Part shown: one piece after another, positions 8,287 to 17,185 of the stretch
How positions within the stretch are numbered: the stretch's first letter is position 1
Layout: the number at the start of each line of letters is the position of its first letter
From: Stenotrophomonas sp. 610A2
GTDB lineage: Bacteria > Pseudomonadota > Gammaproteobacteria > Xanthomonadales > Xanthomonadaceae
NCBI RefSeq assembly: GCF_030549615.1
Contig: NZ_CP130832.1
Location: 1,612,001 to 1,676,000, forward strand
Length of the DNA: 64,000 nucleotides
Direction of reading: 5' to 3'
Translations under genes and position numbers: made by a program
Notes under the pieces: model-generated
Database searches by the model: none
What the model was told of the DNA's origin: nothing
The model's input: the letters and a program-made list of their open reading frames with translations, nothing else

Positions 8287-9201
8287 GCGTTTCTCTCCGG
8301 TGATGTTGATGCGGGCCGGCTTCCCCGGCGGTGTTTGCGGCGGTCTACCTGGTGCTGTGCTACGTCATGGAACTGGTGCGGAAACTTCGTTTGGACGAAA
8401 CGGGAGACGCATTGACACGCGGCGTCGCCCGCGCTTCGCCAGACGCCTTGCGGCGCCAGGGAATTCAGGATCGATTCGAGGGTCCAGCTATCTGCGTTAC
8501 GACAAGCGGGTGCTTGCGGGTGGTGTCCTGGATAATCGATGCGTCAGTCCACGCAATGTCGACGAAGCTCTTCGGCCCAGCATCGATTTGACAAGGACGG
8601 GTGCGAGCGTGATTGGGAGTTCAACTTGCCGTGTACTTGTCGTGTTGACGCGACAGGAACAGCAGGCGCGGGGCTGTTTGCATTGCCGGGGGCGTTCGTT
8701 GCCGGCGCATGCGCCAGCCTGCATTGGCCACGCCAACCCGCTGTAAGTTCTGCGCAATCGGGTTTGCAATACCGCGCTTGATTCCATTGCCGGCTTGGCT
8801 CCGCGAACGTTGATCGACGACTGTCATGATCTGCGGGAGCGACGATGTAAAAGTGATGCCGTCGATGTCAACACGTTGGCGCGAGATGTCTGGATTGGAA
8901 CATTTTCGCTCTAGGGAACAGTTGCGCAGGCATTCTGTAGTTGTTTGTTTTTCATCGGTTGTATGGCCGACGAGAGCAATGGGATTGCTCGGACGACAGT
9001 CCGACAGCAAAAGGTTTGTTGCGCTGGCAGCAGGAGTCTGCGCTGCTTTCGTGGCTTGCAACGGGTTGTTTCGTGTTGCGTGGGTATGGATTTCAAGGTG
9101 TTTGAGGGGACACCACGCATGCGCTGCGGACGCGCGAGCAATAGTGCGTCCAGCATGATCAGTTTCATCGCGTAGCAGGCATCGCAAGCAAGCCTGGTTG
9201 A
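8287..9201. other. Long intergenic stretch without recognised gene
   Basis: About 915 bases upstream of the TonB-dependent receptor. The longest open frames (for example 8621-9187 on the minus strand) are Arg/Ala/Ser-rich with no domain or good start site. A small dyad TTCGT-TTGG-ACGAA lies near 8387-8400. It may hold the receptor promoter and decayed coding DNA. Confidence 0.4.
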
Positions 9202-10536
9202 CTACTCGCTGCGCATCGACGGGTTTCGTGCCCTCTCCAACATCCGCTGGCGGAAGAAGGGATACAGCGCTGCGCTGAACAGGATCGCCACAGTCGCATA
9301 GGCCAGTAGGCTGGCATCCGCGCCGAGCAGGGCATACAGGCAGTAAACGATTGCTGCTGCAGCCGTGAGCAGGCAGGCGGCACGTATCCAGCCTTTCTCA
9401 CCGCGCTCCAGGGTGGCGCAGATCAGCGCACCGGCGGAGAACAGATAGGGAATGATGGTCAGCAGCACGGCGATGTTGGTCAGTTGGTCGAACTGGCGGG
9501 CCAGGGTGGGCGATGAGGTGACCAATAGCAGCGCGCTCATCAGCACCGCGACGATCATCAAACCGTTGCCGGGCATGCCATGCTTGTTGAGCGTGCAGAA
9601 CACACGGGGGAACAGGCCATCCTCGGCTGCCGCCTTGGCTGATTGCCCCACCAGCAGCATCCAGCCACCCAGCGCGCCTGCCGATTTGAAGATCGCGCAT
9701 AGCGCGATGATCAGCACGCCCCAGGGGCCGATCATCAATTGCGCGACATCAGCGAACGGCGCCGAGGAGTCGCGTAGTTGCGTCATTGGGACGATGCCCA
9801 TGATCACCAGTGAGCAACTGATGTAGATCAACGCCGCCAATGCCAGGCCGAGCAGCGTGGCGAGCGGGATGTTGCGTCTTGGGTTGTCGATGACATCGGC
9901 CGATACCGCTGCGCTCTCCACCCCCATGAATGCCCACAGTGCGATTGAGGCACTGCGCGAGATGGCGGCGCTGTCTTGCATGCCGCTGACATTCCAGCCA
10001 GCGCTGAACATTGCCGGGTCGAACCACCACCATCCGAAGATCGCGATACCCAGTATCGGGATCAGCGCCAGCAGCAAGGTGCCGGTCTCCAGTGCGCCGA
10101 CCCAGCGGGCGCCGCGTGCATTGGCCAGGCTCAGCAACCAGATCACCGCCAAGGTGAAGCCCAGGCGCGGATAGACGTCCTGCAACCATGGCCACAGGTG
10201 GCTCAGGTAGCCGGTTACTACCAGGGCGATGGCGACATTGCCGATCCAGTTGCCGAACCAATAGGCGTAGTTGCTGACAAAGCCGATGTAGTTGCCGAAA
10301 GCATCGCGCGCGTAAGCATAGGGTCCGCCTGGCTTCGGATCGAGTTGCGATAGCCGGGCGAACACCAGGCCGAGCGCGATGGCGCCAGCGGTGGCAATCA
10401 GCCAGCCCAACGACGAGATGCTGCCGACCGTGGCCAGGTTGGCAGGCAGCAGGAACACACCGGTACCGATCATGTTGCCGGCGACCAGCATGGTCGCCAT
10501 GGTCAGGCCCATCTTCTTCGGGGTGGGGGAACTCAT
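9202..10536 (-). CDS. APC-family amino acid/polyamine antiporter (AdiC/CadB/PotE type)
   Basis: 444 residues with about 12 membrane helices. The first helix carries GNMIGTGVFLLP, the substrate-binding glycine loop of AdiC-like antiporters (AdiC has GSG, here GTG). Also conserved are GGPYAYARDAFG, NYAYWFGNWIGNVA, ALWAFMGVESAAV (the gating Trp and Glu) and LGGWMLLVGQSAKAAAEDGLFP. In the family these exchange a cationic amino acid for its decarboxylation product. It is a paralogue of the antiporter at 14086-15435, but is further from AdiC and is coupled by a 4-base ATGA overlap to the CDF protein upstream, not to the decarboxylase. Substrate uncertain: arginine, lysine, ornithine or a polyamine. 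Confidence 0.85.
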   Translation of the reverse strand: MSSPTPKKMGLTMATMLVAGNMIGTGVFLLPANLATVGSISSLGWLIATAGAIALGLVFARLSQLDPKPGGPYAYARDAFGNYIGFVSNYAYWFGNWIGNVAIALVVTGYLSHLWPWLQDVYPRLGFTLAVIWLLSLANARGARWVGALETGTLLLALIPILGIAIFGWWWFDPAMFSAGWNVSGMQDSAAISRSASIALWAFMGVESAAVSADVIDNPRRNIPLATLLGLALAALIYISCSLVIMGIVPMTQLRDSSAPFADVAQLMIGPWGVLIIALCAIFKSAGALGGWMLLVGQSAKAAAEDGLFPRVFCTLNKHGMPGNGLMIVAVLMSALLLVTSSPTLARQFDQLTNIAVLLTIIPYLFSAGALICATLERGEKGWIRAACLLTAAAAIVYCLYALLGADASLLAYATVAILFSAALYPFFRQRMLERARNPSMRSE

Positions 10537-11438
10537 GTCCAGGCCGGGTCGGAGGTGAAATCGATGGTCAGCCAGAAGCGTGCAGAGCGCGCGTCCAGCT
10601 GCGATGCGATTTCATCGCGCAGACGGTCGACATCGCCGATGCTGCCCAGCTGGGTATCGGGTCTGGTCAGGATATGGATCTCGACGAACTGCATGCGCCC
10701 GATCTTGGCGACGTGGCTGGTGAAGCCTTCGAACTGGTGCTTGGCGACGAACGCCTGCATCACCTGTTGCACGAGTTGATCCAGTTCGCTTGGTGCTACC
10801 TGCAGGACTTCGCGCGCCGCTTTCCATGCTCCAAGCAGCGGCACCGGTAGCGTCGCCAAGGCGATACAGGCGAGCACCAAAGGGTCGAGGTAGGGAATCC
10901 AGTGTTCGTGGGTGCCACCGCGCAGTGCCAGTGCGATGACGAATGACAGAACCACGGCAAGGCTCATCAACCCGGTAAGCAGCCATGCACGTGCGTCCAG
11001 GCGTAGCAGGCCGGATTGCAGCAGACGCGCATGACGGCCGATCCACACCGCCATCGCCAGATCCACCACTGCCAGCAAGCCAGCCCAGAGCAGGCCGGGG
11101 CCCAGCCGTGTTTCGTGGCCGCCGTCGCTGAAGCCGATCACCGCATTGGCCAGTGCGTAGATACAGGCCAGGCTGAGGATCGCGCCGCCGAGCGCTTCGA
11201 CCATGGGCTCCAGATGCCAGAAACCGTACTGGAAGCGCGGGCTCTGCTCGCGGGCCATCAGGCGCAGCACCGCCAATGCCACAAGTGTCAGTGCCACATC
11301 CACCAGGCTGTAGATGCCATCGAACAATATCGCCTGCGAGCGCGCGAGCATGCCGCCAAAGAAGCCGATCGCAGCGACCAGTACGGTGGCTGCGATGGAG
11401 AGCTGCAATACGCGTTGTTCTTGGCGGGTGCTGGTCAT
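10533..11438 (-). CDS. Cation diffusion facilitator family transporter with atypical metal site
   Basis: 301 residues, six membrane helices and a cytoplasmic C-terminal domain. The start of helix 2 reads FDGIYSLVDVALT, matching the CDF signature, and the C-terminal part (VAKIGRMQFVEIHILTRPD) resembles the CDF metal-sensing domain. Compared with FieF, the first Asp of the helix-2 pair is replaced by Tyr (IYSLVD against VDSLVD), and the helix-5 His-x3-Asp is replaced by DARAW. So the canonical zinc/iron site is not conserved and another substrate or mechanism is possible. It is first in a two-gene operon with the APC antiporter. Confidence 0.75.
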   Translation of the reverse strand: MTSTRQEQRVLQLSIAATVLVAAIGFFGGMLARSQAILFDGIYSLVDVALTLVALAVLRLMAREQSPRFQYGFWHLEPMVEALGGAILSLACIYALANAVIGFSDGGHETRLGPGLLWAGLLAVVDLAMAVWIGRHARLLQSGLLRLDARAWLLTGLMSLAVVLSFVIALALRGGTHEHWIPYLDPLVLACIALATLPVPLLGAWKAAREVLQVAPSELDQLVQQVMQAFVAKHQFEGFTSHVAKIGRMQFVEIHILTRPDTQLGSIGDVDRLRDEIASQLDARSARFWLTIDFTSDPAWT

Positions 11439-11482
11439 TTGGTTGGTCGGAGGTGCGGTAGCGATGTAGGGGTAGCTAGGCT

Positions 11483-11715
11483 TTAAAAGCCCCTCTCCCG
11501 TTCACGGGAGAGGGGTTGGGGTGAGGGCGATTTGAAAGCAAGCGGGGCAGATTTTGAGCTGAGCGGAGCCAAAGCCAAGGCCAAACTGCAGGAAGCAAAA
11601 AAGCCAAAGGCTCCCCTCATCCGCCCCTGCGGGGCACCTCGCTCCGCGCCCCGGCCCCGCGTAGCACGCGGGGCGTACGAACAGGCACGAGCCTTTGGCT
11701 CGTAAGCGCCTGTTC
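11483..11715. repeat. Structured intergenic repeat region with several strong hairpins
   Basis: Perfect hairpins: CCCCTCTCCCG (11490-11500) with CGGGAGAGGGG (11505-11515), followed on the minus strand by CTTTTAAAG, so it may terminate the decarboxylase operon; GCCCCGCG (11654-11661) with CGCGGGGC (11667-11674); and a double stem GAACAGGC (11679-11686)/GCCTGTTC (11708-11715) enclosing ACGAGCC (11687-11693)/GGCTCGT (11697-11703). An AGCC-AAA-GGCT with an A run lies near 11595-11614. The sequence GGGAGAGGGGTTGGGGTGAGGG is a frequent intergenic repeat in xanthomonads (from memory). No gene is recognised here. Confidence 0.65.
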
Positions 11716-11767
11716 TTAACCCCGCGCGCGGGAGAAGGGACCGCGGGCAACTGCGCTTACTGCGCGC

Positions 11768-14056
11768 TCAAATCTTCAAAACCTCCACCCGATAGCTCGG
11801 CTTCTCACCACTGTTATCGATGATCAGCCCATGCACATCCGATTCAAATCCCGGGAAGCGCGCGTTCTGTTCGCGGGCGATGCGCAGCGACTGGATGATA
11901 GGCTCGTCGCTGGCGCCGAAACGCTCGCCCGGCATGATGGTCGGGATACCGGGCGGGTAGGGCACCAGCATGGTGCCGGCAATGCGGCCGCTGAGCTGGT
12001 CGATGTCCACGCGCTCGATCTCGCCGCGCACCAGGTGGTTGTAGGCCTCGGCAGGGGTAATCACCGGCTCTGGGAGGTCCACGTACATCTCCCGCATCAC
12101 CTCGGCCACGCGGAACTCACGGTTGAATTCATGCAGTGCCGCGCACAGGTCGCGCAGGCCCCAACCGTCATATGCGCTGCCACTGTTCTCAAGCAGGCTG
12201 GGTAGCGCCTTGCTCAACGGCGCATTGGCGTCATACAGGTCCTTGAACGCCAACAGCTCAGTGACCAGCGTGCTCCACTTGCCCTTGGTGATGCCCATCG
12301 AGAACAGGAACAGCACCGAGTACAGGTTGGTCTTCTCCACGGTGATGCCGCGCGACCACAGGAACTTGCTCAGCACTGCCGCAGGCACGCCCAGCTTGCC
12401 CATCTCACCGTCCATCGACAGACCGGGTGTCAGCAGGGTGACCTTGATCGGATCGATCAGCACATAGTCATCGGCGAGGTTGTCGAAGCCGTGCCAGTGA
12501 GCACCCGGACGCAGGTACCAGTCCGGACGCGAGGCGACCAAGGGCTTGGCGCTGTCGCCTTTGGCCAGCGTGCGCTCAACGCCATCGGGTTGCCAGACCT
12601 TGAACCACCAGTCGTCGCGGCCGAGATCCTCGCTGACGTGCAACATCGCGCGGCGGAAAGCGATGGCCTCATCCTGCATCTCCTGCACCAACGACCTGCC
12701 GGCTTCACCTTCCATCATCTTGGAGGCGACATCGCAGGCGGCGATGATGCCGTAATGCGGACTGGTGGAGGTATGCATCATGAACGATTCGTTGAATCGT
12801 TCCGCATCCAGCTCGCGGGTAGCGGCATTGCGGACATGGATCATCGAGGCCTGCGAGAACGCCGCCAGCAGCTTGTGCGTGGAATGGGTGGTGAAGATGA
12901 TCGCGTCCTGCTCGCGCGGCTTGCCCTTGGCCATGCCGTAGTGGTTTTCGTAGAAAGGATGGAACGCCGCATAGGCGTACCAGGCCTCATCGAAGTGCAG
13001 GAAGTCCACGGCCGTGCCGAGGTTGTCGGCGATTTTCTCGGCGTTGTAGCAGAGCCCGTCATAGGTGGAGTTGGTCACCACCGCAATGCGCGGTTTGGCG
13101 CCGGGCTTGGCCACCTTGCTGGCCAAGGGGTTGGCCTGGATCATCTTCTGCAGTGCCTCGCCGGAGAACTGGTCCAGGCTGATCGGGCCGATGATGCCGT
13201 GGGCATTGCGGCTCGGCGTGAAGTAGACCGGAATGCCTCCGGTCATGATCAACGAATGCAGCAGCGACTTGTGACAGTTGCGGTCGACGAAGACGATATC
13301 ACCGCGCGCCACCGTGCCGTGCCAGACGATCTTGTTGGCGGTAGAGGTGCCGTTGGTGACGAAGAAGGTGTGATCCGCGCCGAAGTTGCGCGCGGCCTCG
13401 GCTTCGGCGTCGCGTATCGGGCCGGTGTGATCGAGCAGGGAGCCCAGCTCCGGCACCGAGATCGAAAGGTCGCTGCGCAGCGTGTTCTCGCCATAGAACT
13501 GGTGCAGTGCGCGCCCCACCGGTGATTTGGTGAAAGCGACGCCGCCCGCATGGCCGGGTGTATGCCAGGAGTAATTGGATTCTGCCGAGTGGTGGATCAG
13601 CGCCTTGAAGAACGGCGGCAAGAGTTTTGCCATGTAGTCATCGGCGGCACGCATTACCTGGCGGGCAATGAAGCTCTTGGTGTCCTCGAACAGGAAGATA
13701 TAGCCGTGCACGAACTTGAGCAGCTTGCTCGGGACCTTCTCGATGGTGCGCCGTTCACCGTAGAGGAACACCGGCAGGTCCGCGCGGCGCTGGCTCTGCT
13801 CGCGCAGGAAGGCGAGCAGGCGTTGGAACTGATCGTCATCGTCCTCGGTGCCATCGATGGAGATCAGCACCGCCGAGGCGGCCACATAGGTGCGCGCGCC
13901 GGCGCGGGCGTCGTCCAGGTTCAGGCCGGAAAGCACGCGCTGGTCGCTCTTGCGCAGTTCCTCGGCCAAGGCGCGGATGAGGATGCCGGCGATCCGCGGC
14001 GATTCGTAGTCGGCATCGATGATGACGATCGGGTAGTCGAGTGATTTGAAGTACAT
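11768..14056 (-). CDS. Inducible Orn/Lys/Arg decarboxylase, probably arginine decarboxylase (AdiA-like)
   Basis: 762 residues, PLP-dependent fold type I. An N-terminal response-regulator-like wing domain (1-130: DYPIVIIDADYESP) is followed by the catalytic domain: SWHTPGHAGG (164-172), FFVTNGTST (231-239), HFDEAW (354-359) with the ring-binding Asp 356, and STHKLLAAFSQASM with the Schiff-base Lys 395; then the C-terminal domain. Length and motifs fit AdiA (755 residues) better than CadA/LdcC (about 715), but the substrate is not proven. The frame is open far upstream inside the antiporter gene, but family homology begins at MYFKSLDYP (14056). It lies 29 bases after the AdiC-like antiporter stop, so the pair forms a proton-consuming decarboxylase/antiporter system. 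Confidence 0.88.
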   Translation of the reverse strand: MYFKSLDYPIVIIDADYESPRIAGILIRALAEELRKSDQRVLSGLNLDDARAGARTYVAASAVLISIDGTEDDDDQFQRLLAFLREQSQRRADLPVFLYGERRTIEKVPSKLLKFVHGYIFLFEDTKSFIARQVMRAADDYMAKLLPPFFKALIHHSAESNYSWHTPGHAGGVAFTKSPVGRALHQFYGENTLRSDLSISVPELGSLLDHTGPIRDAEAEAARNFGADHTFFVTNGTSTANKIVWHGTVARGDIVFVDRNCHKSLLHSLIMTGGIPVYFTPSRNAHGIIGPISLDQFSGEALQKMIQANPLASKVAKPGAKPRIAVVTNSTYDGLCYNAEKIADNLGTAVDFLHFDEAWYAYAAFHPFYENHYGMAKGKPREQDAIIFTTHSTHKLLAAFSQASMIHVRNAATRELDAERFNESFMMHTSTSPHYGIIAACDVASKMMEGEAGRSLVQEMQDEAIAFRRAMLHVSEDLGRDDWWFKVWQPDGVERTLAKGDSAKPLVASRPDWYLRPGAHWHGFDNLADDYVLIDPIKVTLLTPGLSMDGEMGKLGVPAAVLSKFLWSRGITVEKTNLYSVLFLFSMGITKGKWSTLVTELLAFKDLYDANAPLSKALPSLLENSGSAYDGWGLRDLCAALHEFNREFRVAEVMREMYVDLPEPVITPAEAYNHLVRGEIERVDIDQLSGRIAGTMLVPYPPGIPTIMPGERFGASDEPIIQSLRIAREQNARFPGFESDVHGLIIDNSGEKPSYRVEVLKI

Positions 14057-14085
14057 GATGTGGTTCCTGTCTACCGAGCGGGGGA

Positions 14086-15435
14086 TCAGTTCGTGCTGGC
14101 ACTTGCGGTGCCATTCGGAGTGAATTTGGCCAAGCGCTGCTTGCGGCGCTCTTCGCTGAAGAACGGATAGAACACGGTGATAAACAGTACGAACAGGAAG
14201 GCGTACTGCACGATGCTGCCGGAGGAGCCGTAGATGGCCCACAGGCAGTAGACGACGGTGATGCTGGTCAGCACCCAGAATGCACCGGTGTGTACCAGCG
14301 TGTGCGAGCGTTCCACCACGAAGTAGCAGGCCACGCAGGAGTAGATGTAGGGCAGCAGGGTCAGCACCACCGCGGCTGAGGTGATCACGTCGAACTGCGC
14401 CGATGCGGTCTCCGAGGTGGAAGTGATCAGCACCGCCAGCGTCATCAGCACGGCGACGATCAGAACGCCCTTGACCGGCACCTCGTCCTTGTTGATCTTG
14501 CTGAAAATGCTGGGAAACAGGCCGTCGTCCGAGGCCGCCTTGGCGCTCTGTGCGGTCAACAGGATCCAGCCGCCCAGCGAACCGGCAGCGCCGACGAAGG
14601 CGCACAGGCTGACCAGCGCGCCGCCCCAGCCGCCCACCGCGTTTGCAGCGGCCAATGCGAAGGGTGCATCCGAGACCTGCAGGTCGGCGTTGGGCACCAT
14701 GCCCATGATCACCGAGGAGCTGGCGATATACGCAACCGCAGCCAGGAACACGCCGGCCAAGGTGGCGCGGGCGACGTTCTTCTCCGGATTCTCGACGACG
14801 CCTGCGGTCACCGATGCGGACTCAACGCCGATGAAGGCCCACAGGGTCAGCGCGGCGGCGCTGGATACCGCGCCGAAGTTGGACTGGCCGGAAACGTTGT
14901 AGGCACCCTTGAAAATGGCCGGGTCGAAGTAGAACCAGCCAAAGATGGCGATGCCGAGGATGGGCACCAGGGCGAAGCTGGTGGTTACCGTCTGCACGCG
15001 CGTGACGAAGGCAGGTCCGATCACATTGGCAAAGCTCAGCGCCCATACCAGCAGCAATACCGCGACGCAGCGGGGTACCGGATCGGACAGGACCGGGAAG
15101 AAGTAGCTGAAGTAGCCGACCGCCGCAATCGGGATGGCGACATTGCCGATCCAGTTGGCGAACCAGTAGATGGTGTTGGTCTGGAAGCCCATGTATGGGC
15201 CGAACCAGTCGCGTGCGTACGCATAGGGGCCGCCCGCCTTGGGCGCCAGCTTGCCCAGCTTGGCAAACACGAAGGCCAGCAACAGTGCACCGGCGGTGGT
15301 GATCAGCCAGCCCCAGATCGAGGCGGTGCCGATCTTGGCCAGGCTGGAGGGCAGCAGGAACACACCTGAGCCCATCATGTTGCCTGCCACCAGGAAGGTC
15401 GCGCCGACGACCCCGATTTTCTTCTGACCTGCCAT
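14086..15435 (-). CDS. AdiC-like arginine/agmatine-type antiporter
   Basis: 449 residues, about 12 membrane helices. Strong AdiC likeness: GNMMGSGVFLLP (the GSG substrate loop), GGPYAYARDWFGPYMGFQTN, FVTRVQTVTTSFALVPILGIAIFGWFYF, LTLWAFIGVESASVTAGVVENP (gating Trp and Glu) and SLGGWILLTAQSAKAASDDGLFP (the substrate-stacking Trp). In the family it swaps external arginine for internal agmatine, exporting a positive charge per turnover. It is directly upstream of the decarboxylase (29-base gap), the usual arrangement of an acid-resistance pair. The ATG follows a GGAGATTG-like ribosome site. It is closer to AdiC than the paralogue at 9202-10536. Confidence 0.9.
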   Translation of the reverse strand: MAGQKKIGVVGATFLVAGNMMGSGVFLLPSSLAKIGTASIWGWLITTAGALLLAFVFAKLGKLAPKAGGPYAYARDWFGPYMGFQTNTIYWFANWIGNVAIPIAAVGYFSYFFPVLSDPVPRCVAVLLLVWALSFANVIGPAFVTRVQTVTTSFALVPILGIAIFGWFYFDPAIFKGAYNVSGQSNFGAVSSAAALTLWAFIGVESASVTAGVVENPEKNVARATLAGVFLAAVAYIASSSVIMGMVPNADLQVSDAPFALAAANAVGGWGGALVSLCAFVGAAGSLGGWILLTAQSAKAASDDGLFPSIFSKINKDEVPVKGVLIVAVLMTLAVLITSTSETASAQFDVITSAAVVLTLLPYIYSCVACYFVVERSHTLVHTGAFWVLTSITVVYCLWAIYGSSGSIVQYAFLFVLFITVFYPFFSEERRKQRLAKFTPNGTASASTN

Positions 15436-15541
15436 GACAATCTCCTTTCACCGGCAGTGCCGGGTAATTCGATGGGAAGGGCATTACATGAAGCGTTGGG
15501 TGGCGAGCCGCACGTTGGCGCGTGCGGGCGTCGGCTGCCGG

Positions 15542-16969
15542 TTACTTGATGAAGTTGTACTGCAGGCTGCCCTGCAGTCGCAGCGTGTCGGCATCACGAC
15601 CGTCCTGTAGTTGCTGCTGGCCATACAGCAGCTCCATGCCCATGGTCCAGGACGGTGCCGGGCTCCACAGCAGGTTCAACGCGGCATAGCGGCTGCGCCG
15701 GAAGGCGTCGCTGGCCAATGCGCCCGCGTCGCCGAGCTGCAGTTGTCCGTAGATCAGGTTGGAGCGCCACAACTCGGACCAATAATGGGTATAGCCGAAG
15801 AAGCCGCCACGCAGCGACAGCGCTTTGAGGCGACCATCGGCGTCGATGGCTGCATCCAGATTGGAGCCGGTCAGGTCGGCGGTGTAGCGGCTGATTCCTT
15901 TGCCGCCGATCAGGCCGAACAACAGCAGGTCGCGTTCGGCCACGGCGTAGGAGCCGCTGAGCTGCAGGCCACCGCCGAAGTCGCTGTCGCTGCGGCCATC
16001 ACCGTCGTAGCCGAGCTTGCGCATCACCGCACCCAGCTGCAGGTGGCCCCAATCGCGCTCCATGCGCGCGACCAGGCTGACATCGGGCAGCTGAGCGGTA
16101 GTGCTGTCGTCCTCGCCGGTATTGGCGAGTTGTGAATCCGGATTTTCAGCAGCGATGGTCAGGCTGTTGCCCTTGCCCAGGCTGAAACTGTGGTGGATGC
16201 CGGCCACCAGCAGGTAGCCGGCAGCACCGGGGCCGGCGAAGTCCAGGGTGTCCGGCAGCGAGTCGGCGTCCATGAAAGTGGAATAGCCGTAACCGGCATA
16301 GATGTTGCCCAATTGGCCATAGGCATGGCGCAGTCGGAATTCGTAGCTGTCGCTGCTGCCGAAGAAGTCGTTCTCAAGATAGAAGCGCAACCCACCATGC
16401 GTGGTTGGGCGCCGAGCTTCGAAACTGAAGCGGGTCTGCTTGGCATGCATGCCGAAATGCGAGGAATCGCGGTGCGCGCCGTCGACCGGGATCGAGGAGG
16501 TGACGAACTGCTCGGTATCGCCGGCGGGGCGCCTGTCTGCGATTGCGTCGAGTTTGGCGTAGCCACCCAGCCGGATCATGGTGTCGGTGCCCGGGATGGC
16601 GATGAATCCCTTCAGCTCGGGATCGGTCGGAGAAGGGGCGTTGTCCAGGCGTGAGGCTGCGGTGGAGGGATCGGCGACCGAATCACGCGCGGGAAGAATG
16701 CTTTGTACCGATGCGTGTTGGCTTGCGCCGGTGACCATCGGGCTGGCTGCTGCAGCCGTCGACGCTGATGTCGTTGGGGGAGGTGATGGCGTCGGTGCCG
16801 AGGTATTGCCTTGCCCCTGCTCCAGTGCATCAAGCCGCGCGTTGAGCGATTGCAGGTGCTGTTGGGCCTGGGCGATCTCCGCACGCAGCGCGGCGACGGA
16901 ATCCTGTGCGTTGGCCGCGCAGGGTAATAGCGCCAGTGGCAGCAACGTGGCCAAAGTCAGTGGTTTCAT
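15542..16969 (-). CDS. DcaP-like outer-membrane porin
   Basis: 475 residues. A signal peptide ends AANA-Q (about residue 22). Residues 25-55 form a coiled coil (VAALRAEIAQAQQHLQSLNARLDALEQ) as in trimeric DcaP and OprO/P porins, followed by a Pro/Thr/Ser/Ala linker (58-120). The barrel starts with FIAIPGTDTMIRLGGYAKLDAI, the hallmark of the DcaP family, and ends in LQGSLQYNFIK. DcaP porins take up small, often negatively charged organic molecules. The start at 16969 has GGAAAGGG just before it and gives a proper signal peptide; an upstream in-frame codon at 17002 would spoil it. It is upstream of the antiporter and decarboxylase with a 106-base gap that holds a CCGCACG/CGTGCGG hairpin (15508-15527), so it may or may not be in the same transcript. 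Confidence 0.8.
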   Translation of the reverse strand: MKPLTLATLLPLALLPCAANAQDSVAALRAEIAQAQQHLQSLNARLDALEQGQGNTSAPTPSPPPTTSASTAAAASPMVTGASQHASVQSILPARDSVADPSTAASRLDNAPSPTDPELKGFIAIPGTDTMIRLGGYAKLDAIADRRPAGDTEQFVTSSIPVDGAHRDSSHFGMHAKQTRFSFEARRPTTHGGLRFYLENDFFGSSDSYEFRLRHAYGQLGNIYAGYGYSTFMDADSLPDTLDFAGPGAAGYLLVAGIHHSFSLGKGNSLTIAAENPDSQLANTGEDDSTTAQLPDVSLVARMERDWGHLQLGAVMRKLGYDGDGRSDSDFGGGLQLSGSYAVAERDLLLFGLIGGKGISRYTADLTGSNLDAAIDADGRLKALSLRGGFFGYTHYWSELWRSNLIYGQLQLGDAGALASDAFRRSRYAALNLLWSPAPSWTMGMELLYGQQQLQDGRDADTLRLQGSLQYNFIK

Positions 16970-17118
16970 CGCCCTTTCCGTGGAGAAGGAAACACCGCTC
17001 ACGGCAGCGACCAGGCATGCCGCGATATCAGCAATCGCATACGTGGCGACGCGCTGACTGCCTCCCTCGGTCCGCGTGACGCTGCCTATTTACCATCGTT
17101 GAAATCAGGTTAGGATCA

Positions 17119-17130
17119 CGTGAATTCACG
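17119..17130. promoter_or_regulatory. Perfect 12-bp palindrome upstream of the porin gene
   Basis: CGTGAATTCACG, about 150 bases before the porin start, in the 216-base space between the metallophosphoesterase and the porin. A candidate dimeric-regulator site. No matching regulator gene is nearby. Confidence 0.3.
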
Positions 17131-17185
17131 ATGAAACTTACTGTGATGAATGCAGGTTCTCTGATGGTCGTGACAGCTGAATTAC

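Noticed and set aside
8621..9187. 188-residue open frame on the minus strand
   Set aside because: No domain, no signal, low-complexity Arg/Ser/Thr composition and no plausible ribosome site; it is treated as non-coding.
11502..11750. 82-residue open frame ending in ALTPTPLP
   Set aside because: It is a translation of the intergenic repeat, as the repeated GTTGGGGTGAGG gives this ending wherever it occurs.
14057..14605. Upstream in-frame extension of the decarboxylase gene
   Set aside because: It is Arg/His/Leu-rich and overlaps the antiporter gene in another frame; homology to the family begins only at MYFKSLDYP (14056).
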